This document shows, in pieces, positions 21,745 to 32,459 of a stretch of 64,000 nucleotides of DNA. This stretch comes from Diogma glabrata (lineage: Eukaryota; Arthropoda; Insecta; Diptera; Cylindrotomidae): contig OY856188.1 of NCBI GenBank assembly GCA_963693315.1, forward strand, positions 201,439,602 to 201,503,601. The letters are read 5' to 3'. Numbering within the stretch: position 1 is the stretch's first letter; every line of letters begins with the position of its first letter. The notes under the pieces are model-generated. The model saw only the letters and a list, made by a program, of their open reading frames with translations, was not told the DNA's origin and ran no database searches. The position numbers and the translations under genes are program-made.

Positions 21745-22390
21745 ATAAAGTAATGGATTGTACGAGAAAGCCAGATGTGTTATGTTTTGAGGGTAGTGTC
21801 GCCGAAAACTGGCGCATTTTTAAGAAAGAATTTAATTATTTTTCTGGTGCAATTGAATGGGAAAAAAATCCGAAAATCGGCATTAAGTATTGATGAGGAG
21901 AAAACTCACAAATTGGAAGATATTATCCAAGCATTTGAAGAGTTTTGCAACCCTAAAAAAAAGTGTATCAAAGCTTCATTTTTTCAGTAGATGTCAAGCT
22001 GTAGAGGAGCCTGTGGACAATTTTATTATGGATTTGCGTAAGCTAGTGAAATCGTGTGGGTTTAGTGATGAGGATCGCATGATTAGAGATAGGATTTTTC
22101 ATGGAACGTCAGATAAATCACTACAAAAACGGTTACTTGAAGTTCAAAACCTGGATTTAACGAAAGCTGTTGAGTTATGCCGTGCAAACGAGGTAGTTAA
22201 ATTACAAGCAAGTGAAATGAGTCGCCCAAGTACATCAGCAGTGGATGCAGTTACATCTAATATAGATAAGTCTAGAAATTCACATAGTTCTTTTTCAAAT
22301 GATCAAAATATGCATAAAGTAAATTCAAGTAATTATAAAAATAATAGCAAAGCAATAGCAATTATTCAAATTCGAAAAATAATTTTGTAA
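21745..22390 (+). pseudogene. Gypsy-1 gag, capsid-like part
   Basis: Begins in the RKPDVLCFEG-like region with MDCTRKPD near 21752, has one frameshift near 21870, and then runs open to 22390: LEDIIQAFEEFCNPKKK, EPVDNFIMDLRKLVKSCGF, RIFHGTSDKSLQKRLLE and LTKAVELCRANEVVKLQ. This is the usual helical Gag core ending in a region rich in Ser and Asn. Nucleocapsid is displaced to 23076 by inserted AT-rich DNA. Confidence 0.75.
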
Positions 22391-22497
22391 ATTTTAAAAA
22401 TAATTTTTCAAATCGCAGCAATATTTCTAGATTTCATAATGATAATTTTTCTAATAAAAATTTTCAATCCAATTATAGAAATAATTTTCGGTTGTAA

Positions 22498-22676
22498 TAC
22501 CACGAGCCATTGAAATTTTTTCGAAAATTTTTTGATTTTATGAATTAAATTATTTAGCAACACTGCGAATCAAAGCGCACAATAAACCACGAGTCCGAAG
22601 GACGAGTGGTTTGATTGAGCAGTGTTGCTTAAAACTAGTTTAATGAGTAAAATTGAAAAATTTCAATGAAGTGGTA
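22498..22676. repeat. Fold-back element within gypsy-1 gag
   Basis: Imperfect inverted arms run from TACCACGAGCCATTGAAATT to AAATTTCAATGAAGTGGTA. They enclose nested inverted blocks (TTTAGCAACACTG / CAGTGTTGCTTAAA and AAACCAC / GTGGTTT). The centre is a hairpin, CCAC-GA-GTCC-GAA-GGAC-GA-GTGG. It has no coding capacity and is probably a small MITE. Confidence 0.6.
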
Positions 22677-23060
22677 TTTAATGAGATAATTTTTTTTAAT
22701 TAGAATTTTGTTTAAAAGATAATTGTTAGTTTCTAAATAAAATTTTTCTACAAATTATTCAATAATACAAAATTATGTAAAAATGCAAATAATAAAAAGG
22801 TCCGTTTTCATTCATAAATGATTGCATGTTTGTTTATTTGTCAAAAATAAATTACAAATTTATGCGCCTACTAAGATGAAACTATATTTCATTTTGTTAG
22901 AAGAAAAAATGACAACAAAGAATTTTCATAACGACAAAGCAAAATTATCGACGGCAAGAAGAATTGCCGACAGTTAAAACAAAGCCAACTGTTTAAATAT
23001 CATAGTTTGTATGAATGAAAAATAAAATTTCTGACAGCAAAAAAAAATTATCAACCAAAC
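22677..23060. other. AT-rich spacer between gypsy-1 gag and nucleocapsid
   Basis: No domain signal. It separates two parts of Gag that are contiguous in related elements, so some of it is probably inserted. A short inverted motif (CGGCAA...TTGCCG) lies near 22955. Confidence 0.45.
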
Positions 23061-23075
23061 TCACGGACATCCAGT

Positions 23076-23760
23076 TGTAAGTTCTGTTCAAAGTTTCATG
23101 ATTACGGAAGTTGTCCAGCATACGGGAAAAGCTGTTCAAATTGTGGAAAACAAAATCATTTTGCGGTTTCTTGCAATACAAAGCGAATTCGTGAATTGAC
23201 AATGCCTCAGGAAGAGCTATTATTTGTGGACTCAATTGAAAGTGAACAGGATGCAGTAGAAAATAGAAATATGTGGTTTAAAAAAATCCGAGTTGAAGAT
23301 TGTATCATTAAATTTAAATTAGATAGTGGATCTCAGGTAAATATGTTACCTAAATGTTATTTCTACAAATTTAAAGATGTGAGTTTGAAAAAGTGTGAAA
23401 TAAGATTACTCGCGTACAATAATATCTCGGTTAGCATTTTTGGGTCCGCAGATTTAGTGGTAGTCTGTGATAGTAATAGTTCAGTGCAGAATTTTATAGT
23501 GGTAAATGATAAAACAATTCCTATCTTAGGACTGGCAGCATGTGTAGAGATAGGACTAATTACAAGATTCGATGTCATTTTAGAAAATTCAGAAATTTTT
23601 GAGGGGTTAGGTTGTTTTGTTGAAAACTATAACATTGAGTTAAAAGAAAATGCGCAAGGTGTTGTTAAAAGTCCGCGTAGAATTCCAGGTGTTCTCGTAA
23701 AATTATTACAAGTTGAATTAGAGTTTCTGACTAAACGCAATGTCATTGAGAAAATTAATT
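23076..23760 (+). pseudogene. Gypsy-1 nucleocapsid, protease and start of reverse transcriptase
   Basis: The nucleocapsid knuckles CKFCSKFHDYGSCPAYG and CSNCGKQNHFAVSC span 23076-23180, after which the frame shifts. From 23196 the frame encodes protease with the catalytic LDSGSQVNMLP (D-S-G near residue 44), then GLAACVEIGLI and the RT entry ending with a K-N-V-I-E-K-I segment. The RT palm is then missing (see the next entry). Confidence 0.8.
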
Positions 23761-24969
23761 CGTGAAGAACATGATCAAATTTTAAATAAAGTTATCAAAC
23801 GAGCAAAAGAGAAAAATGTGATATTAAGCAAGTCCAAACTACAATATAAAGTAGGTACTGTGCATTATCTGGGTCACATAATCTTAAAAGAGAGAGTTAG
23901 ATTTGATCCACAAAGAATACATGCAATTTCTGAAATTAGTACACCCAAAAACCGACTTACAAAAACTTCTGGGAGTTATAAATTATCTTCGGAATTTTAT
24001 AAAAAATTTAGCAGACATTTCTGCCCCATTGAGAGAATTATTAAAAAGAAATCGGGAATGTTTAGAACAATTAAAGTAGAAATCATTAATGCCCCATGCT
24101 TAAAAATTTTTGATTCCTCGAAAAATATAACGATTCAATGCGATGTTTCAAAGGAAGGTTTAGGAGCTTGCATGATGCAACAAGGTCGTCCTGTAAGTTT
24201 TGCTTCCCGTAGTCTGACTGACACGGAAAAGAACTATGTTCAGATAGAAAAGGAGCTGTTGGCAATGGTCTTCGCTTGTCATAAATTTCATTATTATATT
24301 TATGGTCGGAATATAACAGTTATTGCCGATCAAAAACCTTTGCTGGGTATTATGGCTAAGGACATTAATAGCATTGCATGTTCACGTCTTCAACGTATGA
24401 AGATCAGGTTGTTGAAATATAAATTTGATTTACAATATGCACCAGGGAAAACACTGCATATTGCGGATTTGCTATCGCAATATTATAGCGGTACAGAAAT
24501 TGGTGTTGAGATACCGGATATAAATGAAGTAGTTCATTCGTTACATATGAGTGATTCTGAAAAACAAGAATTTCAACATGAAACTGTGAAAGATTCAGTT
24601 TTGAGTGAGTTGAAAGATCTTTTAATTGACGGTTGGCCATCAAATAAAAATCTCCTAAATGATGATTTGAAATTCTTTTGGAAAATAAAGAGTGAGCTAG
24701 TAATGGAAGATGGAATAATTTTTTTAAATTATAGAGTAAAAGTCCCTCGATCACTCCAACATGGTGTTTTACAAATATTACACCAAGCTCATCTAGGAAT
24801 AGACAAAACAAAAAGTCGAGCTCGCAGTTTAATGTATTGGCCAGGAATGAATCTGGCCATTGGAAATATGATTGTTCAATGTAATATCTGCCAAAAAATG
24901 AGATACCAGAGTATCCGTTCTTTAAGATTGGAATGGACGTTATGGAGTTGTCGGAAACGAATTACCTAG
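23760..24969 (+). pseudogene. Gypsy-1 RT thumb, RNase H, linker and integrase zinc finger
   Basis: Joins directly at EEHDQILNKVIKRAKEKNV, which in related polymerases lies after the YLDD box. The fingers, palm and catalytic aspartates are therefore deleted (about 110 residues). RNase H is well kept: IQCDVSKEGLGACMMQQGRP, KNYVQIEKELLAMVFACHKF, VIADQKPL and PGKTLHIADLLSQ. The integrase finger follows: H near LHQAHLG, then C-N-I-C-Q. The frame shifts near 24900. Confidence 0.85.
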
Positions 24970-25623
24970 TAATTTCAGACTATACTACTCGAAATACCTT
25001 GAAATCTTACCACTGAAAAATAAAACTGCCACAGAAATAGTTAGTAAACTAAAATTGATATTTGCTGTTCAGGGAATTCCTAGAAGAATTATTGCGGATA
25101 ATATGCCTTTTAATTCCTTTCACTTCAAAAAATTTGGTAGCGATTATGACATTGATATAGTTACAAGTAACCCATTATATCCTAAATCTAATGGGGCGGC
25201 TGAACGTTTTGTACAAACTGCCAAGAGTTTGGTATTGAAATGCAGTAATAGTAAAATAGAATTGTGGCTAGGGCTACTTGAATATCGTAATAGTCCTATA
25301 AATGATTTAGGTGGGTTATCTCCAGTTGAGCTCTTGATGAGTAAAAAAACCAGAACTTTGCTTTCTGCAAAGGAAACATTATTTAAACAACAGTTTATTC
25401 CCAATTTAAAACATAATTTTAATAGAAGACCACAGAGATATAAACGTTATTATGATAGAGGTACAAATGTCAGGCCAGATTTTCGCAATGGTGATGAAGT
25501 GTGGGTGCAAGAACGAAAATTTTGGAGGAAAGCGAAAGTTAACAAATGCCACAATACTCTCCTTTCGAATTGGATTGAACTAGATGATGGTTCTGCGGAT
25601 ACGTACTTCGTTGAAGATAAGAA
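24930..25623 (+). pseudogene. Gypsy-1 integrase catalytic and C-terminal domain, ending at the inversion breakpoint
   Basis: Catalytic residues visible: D in LVISDYTT (about 24985), D in RIIADNMPF (about 25100), and E in GAAERFVQTAKSL (about 25200). The C-terminal chromo/SH3-like part follows (GDEVWVQERKFWRKAKV, then LDDGSADTYFVEDK). From 25624 the same open frame continues into the protease of gypsy-2, making a fused frame of about 363 codons (25055-26146). I explain this as a junction of the 35.7-kb inversion. Confidence 0.85.
25607..25623 (+). other. Left breakpoint of the proposed inversion (17-bp homology)
   Basis: TTCGTTGAAGATAAGAA occurs here and, inverted, at 61315-61331. Sequence to the left is gypsy-1 integrase and to the right gypsy-2 protease. 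Both elements read the 17-mer in the same codon phase (F-V-E-D-K). Confidence 0.85.
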
Positions 25624-26740
25624 TCGTTCTAAATTTTGGATTCTATTAAATGTAAATAACATAAAAATTAAATATGAAATTGATAGTGGGTCTGCTGTAA
25701 CCATAATTAACGATTACGATAGAACTAAATATTTCAATGAAATAATTTTAGAAAAACCAGATATCGATCTTGTTAGCTACTGCAATTTTAAAATTCCGGT
25801 TTTAGGTTACTTAAATGTTAATGTATATTACAAAAATGAAAATATAAATTTAAAATTATATGTCGTAAAATCGGACAGGCATCCTTTGCTCGGACGCGAG
25901 TGGCTTCGTAAATTAAATTTAAACTGGAATTCGGTTTTCGAAAATAAAGTTTTACAGAATTGTAATACAGTTAATACTATTTCTAATATTGGTCACGATA
26001 CCATGCTGGGAAATTTGATTATTCACTTTCCTAATGTTTTTGATAAAGATATTGGAAAAATTAAAACTATTCAAGTAAAGCTTACTATTAAACCCGATAC
26101 TATACACCGGTACTTATTAAAGCCAGATCCGCTCCTTTTTCTTTAAAATCCGGGGTTGAAAATGAATTAGATACGCTTGAAGCAAATGGAGTCATTAGTA
26201 AAGTAGATTATAGCAGATGGGCTACGCCTATTGTACCCGTTCGTAAAGCTTCAAACAAAATTCGTTTGTGTGGTGATTATAAAATCAGAATCAAACCAAA
26301 TTTTATTGTGGATGAACATCCACTTCCTACTATTGAAGAATTGTTTGAATCCATGGCGGGTGGCGATAAATTTACCAAGCTCGATCTAACTCAAGCCTAC
26401 TTACAACTAGAAGTTGCTCCAGAAGATCGTGAATTATTAACTTTGAGCAATCATAAAGGGCTTTACCGACCTAATCGCTTAATGTTTGGAGTAGCGTCTG
26501 CTCCAGCCATATGGCAAAGGCATATTGAAATCATTTTGCAAGATATTCCTGGAGTCAGTGTGTTCTTAGATGATATTAGATAAGTCACCGGCCCTGACGA
26601 TAAAGCACATTTTGATAGAGTCGAAGAAGTTTTTAAAAGACTCAGTGCATACAACATAAGAGTAAATCTCAATAAATGTGAATTCTTCGCAGAAAAAATA
26701 GAGTACTGCGGGTATATAATTGATAAGAATGGCACCCATA
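25624..26740 (+). pseudogene. Gypsy-2 protease and reverse transcriptase
   Basis: Protease has IKYEIDSGSAVTII (catalytic D-S-G) and HPLLGREWLRKL. A frameshift near 26143 precedes RT: NELDTLEANGVISKVDYS, WATPIVPVRKASNKIRLCGD, KFTKLDLTQAYLQLEV (first catalytic D), the NRLMFGVASAPAIWQR template grip, and the catalytic box VSVFLDDIR. A TAA stop lies two codons after the two catalytic aspartates (26581-26583). The frame then reads on through VNLNKCEFFAEKIEYCGYII. Confidence 0.87.
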
Positions 26741-27650
26741 AGAGTCAAAAGAAAATTGAGGCGATACAGAAGATGCCTGTGCCACAAAATAAAGAACAGG
26801 TGCGTGCTTTTGTTGGTTTCATCAATTTCTATGGGAGGTTTTTTGTAGCTTTAGCGACACTTATATACCCAATCAACAATCTATTAAAAAACAATGTTGA
26901 TTTCGTTTGGGACGAATCGTGTGATAAAGCATTTAACGCAGTCAAAACGGAAATACAATGCGATAAATACCTGGTAAACTATAATCCCAAACTCCCTCTT
27001 ATTCTCGCGACGGATGCTTCACCATACGGAGTCGGAGCTGTACTCAGTCATTTATATCCGGGCGGGTCAGAAAAGCCAATTCAATATGCCTCACAAACTT
27101 TTAATAGTACGCAGCAGCGCTATTCACAAATTGATAAGGAAGCCTATGCTATAATATATGGTATTCGAAAATTTTATCAATTTGTTTATGGAAGAAAATT
27201 TACTTTAATTTCGGATAATAAGCCAATTATCCAAATTTTTTCCCCTCAAAAAGGCCTGCCTACACTTTCAGCATCTCGTATGCACCATTATGCATTTTTT
27301 CTACAATCATTCGATTATGACATTCGTTATCGTGATACCAAAAAACATGCCAACGCTGACGCAATGTCAAGATTGCCTTCAGACGATTCTTCGTTTAGTA
27401 TTGAAGAAATTGATATTGTGGAAGTGAACATGATAAATACATTACCTGTAACAGTTGATGAATTATCTAAAGCTACATTAGCTGATAAAACTTTATCGAT
27501 TTTAATACAAGGGTTAAAAAACGGTCGAACCGTTAAACCAGAAAATCGTTTTGGAATCTCACAAGATGAATTCACCTTACAACAAGATTGCATTCTACGG
27601 GGTATAAGACTTTATATTCCAAACCAACTTTACGCAGTAAGATACTAAAT
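26740..27650 (+). pseudogene. Gypsy-2 RT thumb and RNase H
   Basis: An open frame covers the thumb (VRAFVGFINFYGRF), then RNase H: LILATDASPYGVGAVLSH (catalytic D), SQIDKEAYAIIYGIRKF (catalytic E region), FTLISDNKPI (catalytic D) and a KKHANADAMSRLP end. The linker toward integrase follows. The next domain is in another frame (shift at about 27590-27640). Confidence 0.87.
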
Positions 27651-28778
27651 GAGTTACATTCAGCCCATTTTGGCATAACAAGAATGAAATCGCTCGCTAG
27701 AGGTTACTGCTGGTGGGAAAATATCGATAGAGATATCGAGAATATGATTAAGGATTGTACAAACTGTCAACTAAGACAATCTAATCCTACTAAAACAACG
27801 ATTCATTGTTGGGAAACAGCTACAGAAGCATTTCAACGAGTGCACTGTGATTTCGCTGGTCCTTTTATGGGAAGTTATTTTTTCATACTTGTCGATGCTT
27901 TTTCTAAATGGCCAGAAGTTAAAATAATTAAAAATATAACTACTGAAACTACGATAAAAATTTGTCGTGAAATTTTTAGTTCCTTTGGAACACCTTCGGT
28001 GTTAGTTTCTGATAACGGAACTCATTTTGTATCAAATGAATTCCAAGAATTTCTAAAACAAAATGGCATTGAACGCTATGTGCAAACCATTAAAGATAAG
28101 CTTAATGCCCTAGATACGACCAATTCAAATTTACATTCTACATTATGTAACATTTTGCTAATGTACCGCAAAATGATCCATCCAGCTAATGGAAAATCTC
28201 CAGCAATGCTGAATATAAACAGACAAATTAGATCTCGGACCGATTTGATGATACCCGAAAATATTCTAAAATTACGGGAAGAGCCCTCACATTCTAAAAT
28301 CATTCGTCATTTAAAACTGGGAGATAGAGTGATTGTACGGGAATATATTTCAAAATATACCAAATGGAAATTCGGTAATATTATTGAGAAGTACGGTAAA
28401 TTACACTATTTGGTAGAATTAGATGATGGAAGACAATGGAGACGTCATATCGATCAAATTCGATGGGTTGGTCCTCATGCAGGATTTAGAAAAAAATCAA
28501 ATACAGCAGATTGCGATAATTCCGACTATTCATTCGGCAACCCTTCCGAATCACATGAAAATTCCTCGGACATTGAAAATACTGATTATACATTGCCCTT
28601 AATACTGTCCACTGCTGTTCCTGGTAATGACGCTCCTCCGATTTCGGTCAATATAAATAAATCAATTTCAAATGAAATACAATATCAGTCAAATTGCAAC
28701 GCTAAAGACCAAACCGTTGTTCAAACACCGAAAAGACCAAAAAGAAACATTAAAGTACCTCAAAAATTAAATTTATAA
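27588..28778 (+). pseudogene. Gypsy-2 integrase, with a small internal deletion
   Basis: The HHCC finger is present (ELHSAHFGITRMK, then CTNCQ). The catalytic core has D in HCDFAGPF and D in LVSDNGTHFVSNEF. The segment after EFLKQNGI jumps straight to ERYVQTIK, losing about 20 residues between the second Asp and the Glu, although the Glu itself remains. The C-terminal domain has LGDRVIVREY and YLVELDDGRQWRRHIDQIR. A low-complexity tail ends at 28778. Confidence 0.87.
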
Positions 28779-28857
28779 ATTTTATTTGGTTGAATTATAT
28801 AAATATTTAAAAAACAAATAATTTAATATTTGGAAATTAAATTGAAATTTGAATAAT

Positions 28858-28873
28858 TTAAGGGGGAAAGAAT
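28858..28873 (+). other. Gypsy-2 polypurine tract
   Basis: A purine-rich run (AAGGGGGAAAGAA) lies directly before the 3' LTR start TGTCATATC, the place where plus-strand priming occurs in LTR retrotransposons. Confidence 0.75.
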
Positions 28874-29643
28874 TGTCATATCTTTACAATAATTACCTAA
28901 ATTTAGGAAATTTAATTATATCAGGTAGCACCAATTTAGATATAAGGCCATGTATATTCTTGTGAAATTCATTATAATAAAAGAAATGTAATACATTACA
29001 CGTAGTGCGTTTTATTTAAATAATAGTAGTTTAATCAATGAGTGAATAATGAAGTAGTTTATTCTCAAGCAAAGGTTCAAAATTTGAGCGATGCACGAGC
29101 GAGAATTTTAATTTGCGAGAGAATAAAATTTATTATTCACGAATCGATTACAATACTTTATTCTCTGACAAAGAATTGTTTGTGTATTATAAAAAATAAA
29201 AACATTTTCTTCAATTAAAACAATAAATCTTTATTGTTTTAATTGATAAATCAAATTTCTTAATAAAAAAAACCCAGATGATAAAAAACGCCCTTCTCAT
29301 ACAATCAACCAAGTTCAACTAAACGAAATAAGAGAATTTAAATTAAAATTTGATTTTTGAACAAAACTTATCAAAGCAATTGTGATTAAAATTTGCAAAT
29401 AATTTTAATGAAATCAAAACAATTTGACCAATTGGAATCATACCAATTGAATAATGATAATTTTTTTATAGGAAAATTTTCATTAGACAATAGGTTAAGT
29501 TCATTAGGCTATAGGTTAGAAAACAATACAATAGTACATACTATTATTATCGAAAATACATACAAATAAAGCTGATATAATTAAATGGAAGAGAATAAAA
29601 TATTAATCACCATATCATTTCTAGATTGTTCCAAAATATAACA
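28874..29643 (+). repeat. Gypsy-2 3' LTR, split by a 580-bp insertion
   Basis: 28874-29013 and 29593-29643 together match the intact inverted LTR at 62407-62601 with about six differences. Starts TGTCATATC, ends ATATAACA, and is followed by duplicated target ATATT. Confidence 0.87.
29014..29592. mobile_element. Unidentified insertion in the gypsy-2 3' LTR
   Basis: This stretch is absent from the partner LTR. It begins with a nearly perfect hairpin (29042-29140) whose inner arms are rich in GAGCG/CGAGCG. The rest is AT-rich with no open frame. Terminal repeats are unclear, so the class is unknown. Confidence 0.6.
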
Positions 29644-29845
29644 ATATTAATAACGCTACTTAATTTCGATATTTCTTTTTTACGTTACGGTACGAATAAC
29701 GTTTTGCAACACTGCTTGTGATGCTAAAAATGATTTCCACGTGTTTAGTCAGCATCTATGACATGATCGTTACATTACGTTGCTGTGTTACTATATCCGA
29801 ATGCACTTGTTAATGAAAATTTCATTGTTTTAAAAAACAAAGAAA

Positions 29846-30043
29846 ATGAATCGGCATCACTTTCATCGAAGAAATTTGCCACTAAAATTTTCCACATTTG
29901 ATAAATTACGTACCGCATTAACTCTGTTTTGTGCAACATTTTTCATTATGGATTTTTGTGGAAAATTATCTGACGCTAAATGGGTGACCACTGCCCCTTC
30001 TTTAGATTCCAATTTATTTGGACTAAAAAGTGAAATAAAGTAA
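29846..30043 (+). CDS. Possible small single-membrane-span protein (65 aa)
   Basis: ATG in an A-rich context (AAAGAAAATG). The product has a basic, His/Arg-rich N-terminus (about residues 1-25), one hydrophobic helix (about 26-45, ALTLFCATFFIMDF) and a polar C-terminus. Codon choice looks ordinary for the host genes and there are no repeats in it. I do not recognise a family. Small mitochondrial or ER membrane proteins have this look, but a chance frame is possible. Confidence 0.35.
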   Translation: MNRHHFHRRNLPLKFSTFDKLRTALTLFCATFFIMDFCGKLSDAKWVTTAPSLDSNLFGLKSEIK

Positions 30044-30511
30044 TTTGTATTTTGAGATCAATCTTGTAAAAGATTGAATTCGTGAAACAGTAGAATTAAT
30101 TGTTTAATTGTTATTTATTTATTTGAAAAAAAAAATATAAATGCATAACAAATACTTTTTATGACACGTTTTTAAGAGGTTAAATTCGAGTGTCAAAAAG
30201 CTAAACCTTTAGACAGAGGCGTAGCTAGGGGGGCGGGGGGGCGGTCCTCCTCGGGTGTCACCCGTTTTGGGGTGACACCCGACCGTAAAAAACTTAAACA
30301 AACCATCACAATGTTTTCAACGATAAATCACTTAGAAACCATTTTAACCAGGTTATCCATATAATTTTGATTTATAAGTTGTAATAACTTATAAATGTGT
30401 CCTATTAATGTGTTATTGGTTCAAAAAGAATCTATTCTACTTTTTTAAATTTTTGAGTTATTACGTGAAATAAAATTTTAACAATATTAATCGAATCAAC
30501 ATGTTGAGCAT

Positions 30512-31073
30512 TGATAGACCGAGAGCCCGTGACGGCCAGACCTTCGTTATTTTATAAAAGCTGAAAGTTTCTTTGCGCATACCCCCTACTCAGGTAGGAA
30601 CGATTAGCGATATATGAAGTTTGGATCATAGTGGCTTTGGCAGGGAGCAGGTTCCAAAGGGACCTCCAAAGTTTCGTGAAAGTATAAAAGCTAATTTTTT
30701 TATATATTCTTCGGGATAGTATTAGAAGTCACGTCACCCATTGCCAGACACTTACTATCGTGGAAACCCCCTGCCAGACACCCTTAAACTTTAAAGTTTA
30801 AGGGTGTCTGGCAGGGGGTTTCCATGAAAGTAAGTGTCCGGCAATGGGTTACGTGACTTCTAATACTATTCCGAAGAATATATAAAAAAATTAGCTTTTA
30901 TACTTTCACCAAACTTTGGAGGTCCCTTTGGAACCTGCTCCCTGCCAAAGCCACTATGATCCAAACTTCATATGTCGCTAATGGTTCCTACCTAAGTAGG
31001 GGGTATGCGCAGAGAAACTTTCAGCTTTTATAAAATAACGAAGGTCTGGCCGTCGCGGGTTCTTAGTCTATGA
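30512..31073. repeat. 562-bp palindrome without spacer, nested in the hAT
   Basis: Two arms of about 281 bases meet at a perfect 24-base centre (30781-30804, CCCTTAAACTTTAAAGTTTAAGGG). Scattered differences between arms (for example near 30515/31070, 30598/30988 and 30690/30900) show that the arms have diverged after formation. There is no coding capacity. It could be a fold-back element or an old hairpin duplication. Confidence 0.9.
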
Positions 31074-32455
31074 ATACCATCACCACAATTACTCAATAGC
31101 TTTGAATATTCCTATAGATACCATATTGACTTTTTTTTTACGGTATATTATTTAGTATGCAAGAATGATTCTTTAACGACGAGGTCTGAAAACACATATA
31201 CTGAATAATGTAAAGGAAAAATGGTTTACGTCGATAATGTGGCACCCTTTGTCGATAGGGTGACACCCTTGAGTTACAATGTTTCTATTCCAAAATTATT
31301 TCTAAAATATCAGCTTAACTTTACTACCTAATATATGTTTTACATTTCAAACATATTAATTGCAAACACCTAAGGAAACTAATAAACAATCAAATCACCG
31401 TGTTTGTAAATGATCTCAAAATAATTTTTTTTCCTTTATCTTGGAACTCAAGGAATAAATTGGAATAGATCGTTTTTCAACACACAAACAAATTGTATAT
31501 GTTAACTATATTTTATGGTTGCTACGAACCATACTATGGTGATAGATAACCAAATTTTATGGTTGTTATTATAGATGCAGAACCATACTATGATTATAAT
31601 TGACCACATTTTATGGTTCTCTAAAATATGATCACTTTAACCATAATTTTTTTTTGTGTGAATGGACACAAAAATAATTACTGTGGAATAAAATGGCAGT
31701 TATGCAATTACTGCAGTTTTGCAAATTTGTATAGGAAGATACATACTCATACTGTTGCTTTTCAGTTTTATATATTTATATATTTGAATTAAATGAAAGT
31801 TTATCATTTAACATTACATTTTGTTAAGTTTTAAATCCCTTGTAAATTTCAAACTCATCAAGTGATTCTTTTAGAGATCCTTGGCTACATAAATGTAAAG
31901 TCTTCAAATTTTTTTAAAAGTGGTGTAGCTATTGTTATTAACTATGTAAATGGTTTGCAAAAATAGACTTTAAATTTTGTTTATTTTTCTTCATAGGAAG
32001 GTATTCCTTAAATCAGTCTTTAAAACATTTTCCGGTTTTCCCGATGTAAAATTTTTCACAAAAATTACATTTAATTTTGTAAAAAATTGTGCATGATTCT
32101 AATTGGATATTTAATTTTGGTTTCAATTTTTTATATAAAATATCTTTTAGGATGTTATATTATACCTATATTTTTTTAAATAGTTTCTCATAATATTAGG
32201 TATATGATTTGTATATTCCATTTTATCAAATATTATTTAATATAAGTTGTTACAAGGAAATTTAAATAAATTAATTTTCTTGGCGGTGTATTTAGTCGTT
32301 AACACAGTGTACTTATTATGGACTAAACATACATGTATCCTACAAATATATTTAGAATTAATGCTTTGCTGATATACTGATATGCTATAATGAAAAATAT
32401 TTTTTTAGATTTCGTTTAGCAAATATCCCAAAAAATACATATGCCACGAGGAGTT
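31074..32455. other. Non-coding interior of the hAT
   Basis: AT-rich, with short repeated ACCATA(C/A)TATGGT-like phrases at 31515-31650. No open frame. Probably leader or intron sequence of the transposase gene, or decayed insertions. Confidence 0.45.
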
Positions 32456-32459
32456 CATA

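Larger units (their letters stand above)
20391..25623 (+). mobile_element. Gypsy-1, 5' and central part (up to the inversion breakpoint)
   Basis: The plus-strand order is 5' LTR (split by a 542-bp insertion), primer-binding site, leader, gag, nucleocapsid, protease, truncated reverse transcriptase, RNase H and integrase. It ends at the 17-bp breakpoint sequence near the integrase C-terminus. Its 3' end, polypurine tract and 3' LTR are at 61314-60806 on the minus strand. It is inserted in the copia protease region with 5-bp target duplication CTATC. Confidence 0.87.
25610..29648 (+). mobile_element. Gypsy-2, 3' half (protease to 3' LTR)
   Basis: Protease, reverse transcriptase, RNase H, integrase, polypurine tract and an interrupted 3' LTR run on the plus strand, ending with target-site duplication ATATT (29644-29648). 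The 5' half (LTR, primer-binding site, gag) lies at 62601-61332 on the minus strand, flanked by the partner ATATT. Confidence 0.88.

Noticed and set aside
22587..22620. GAGTCCGAAGGACGA resembles hammerhead stem II
   Set aside because: The conserved CTGATGA before the stem and GAAA after it are missing. The segment is better explained as the symmetric centre of the fold-back repeat.
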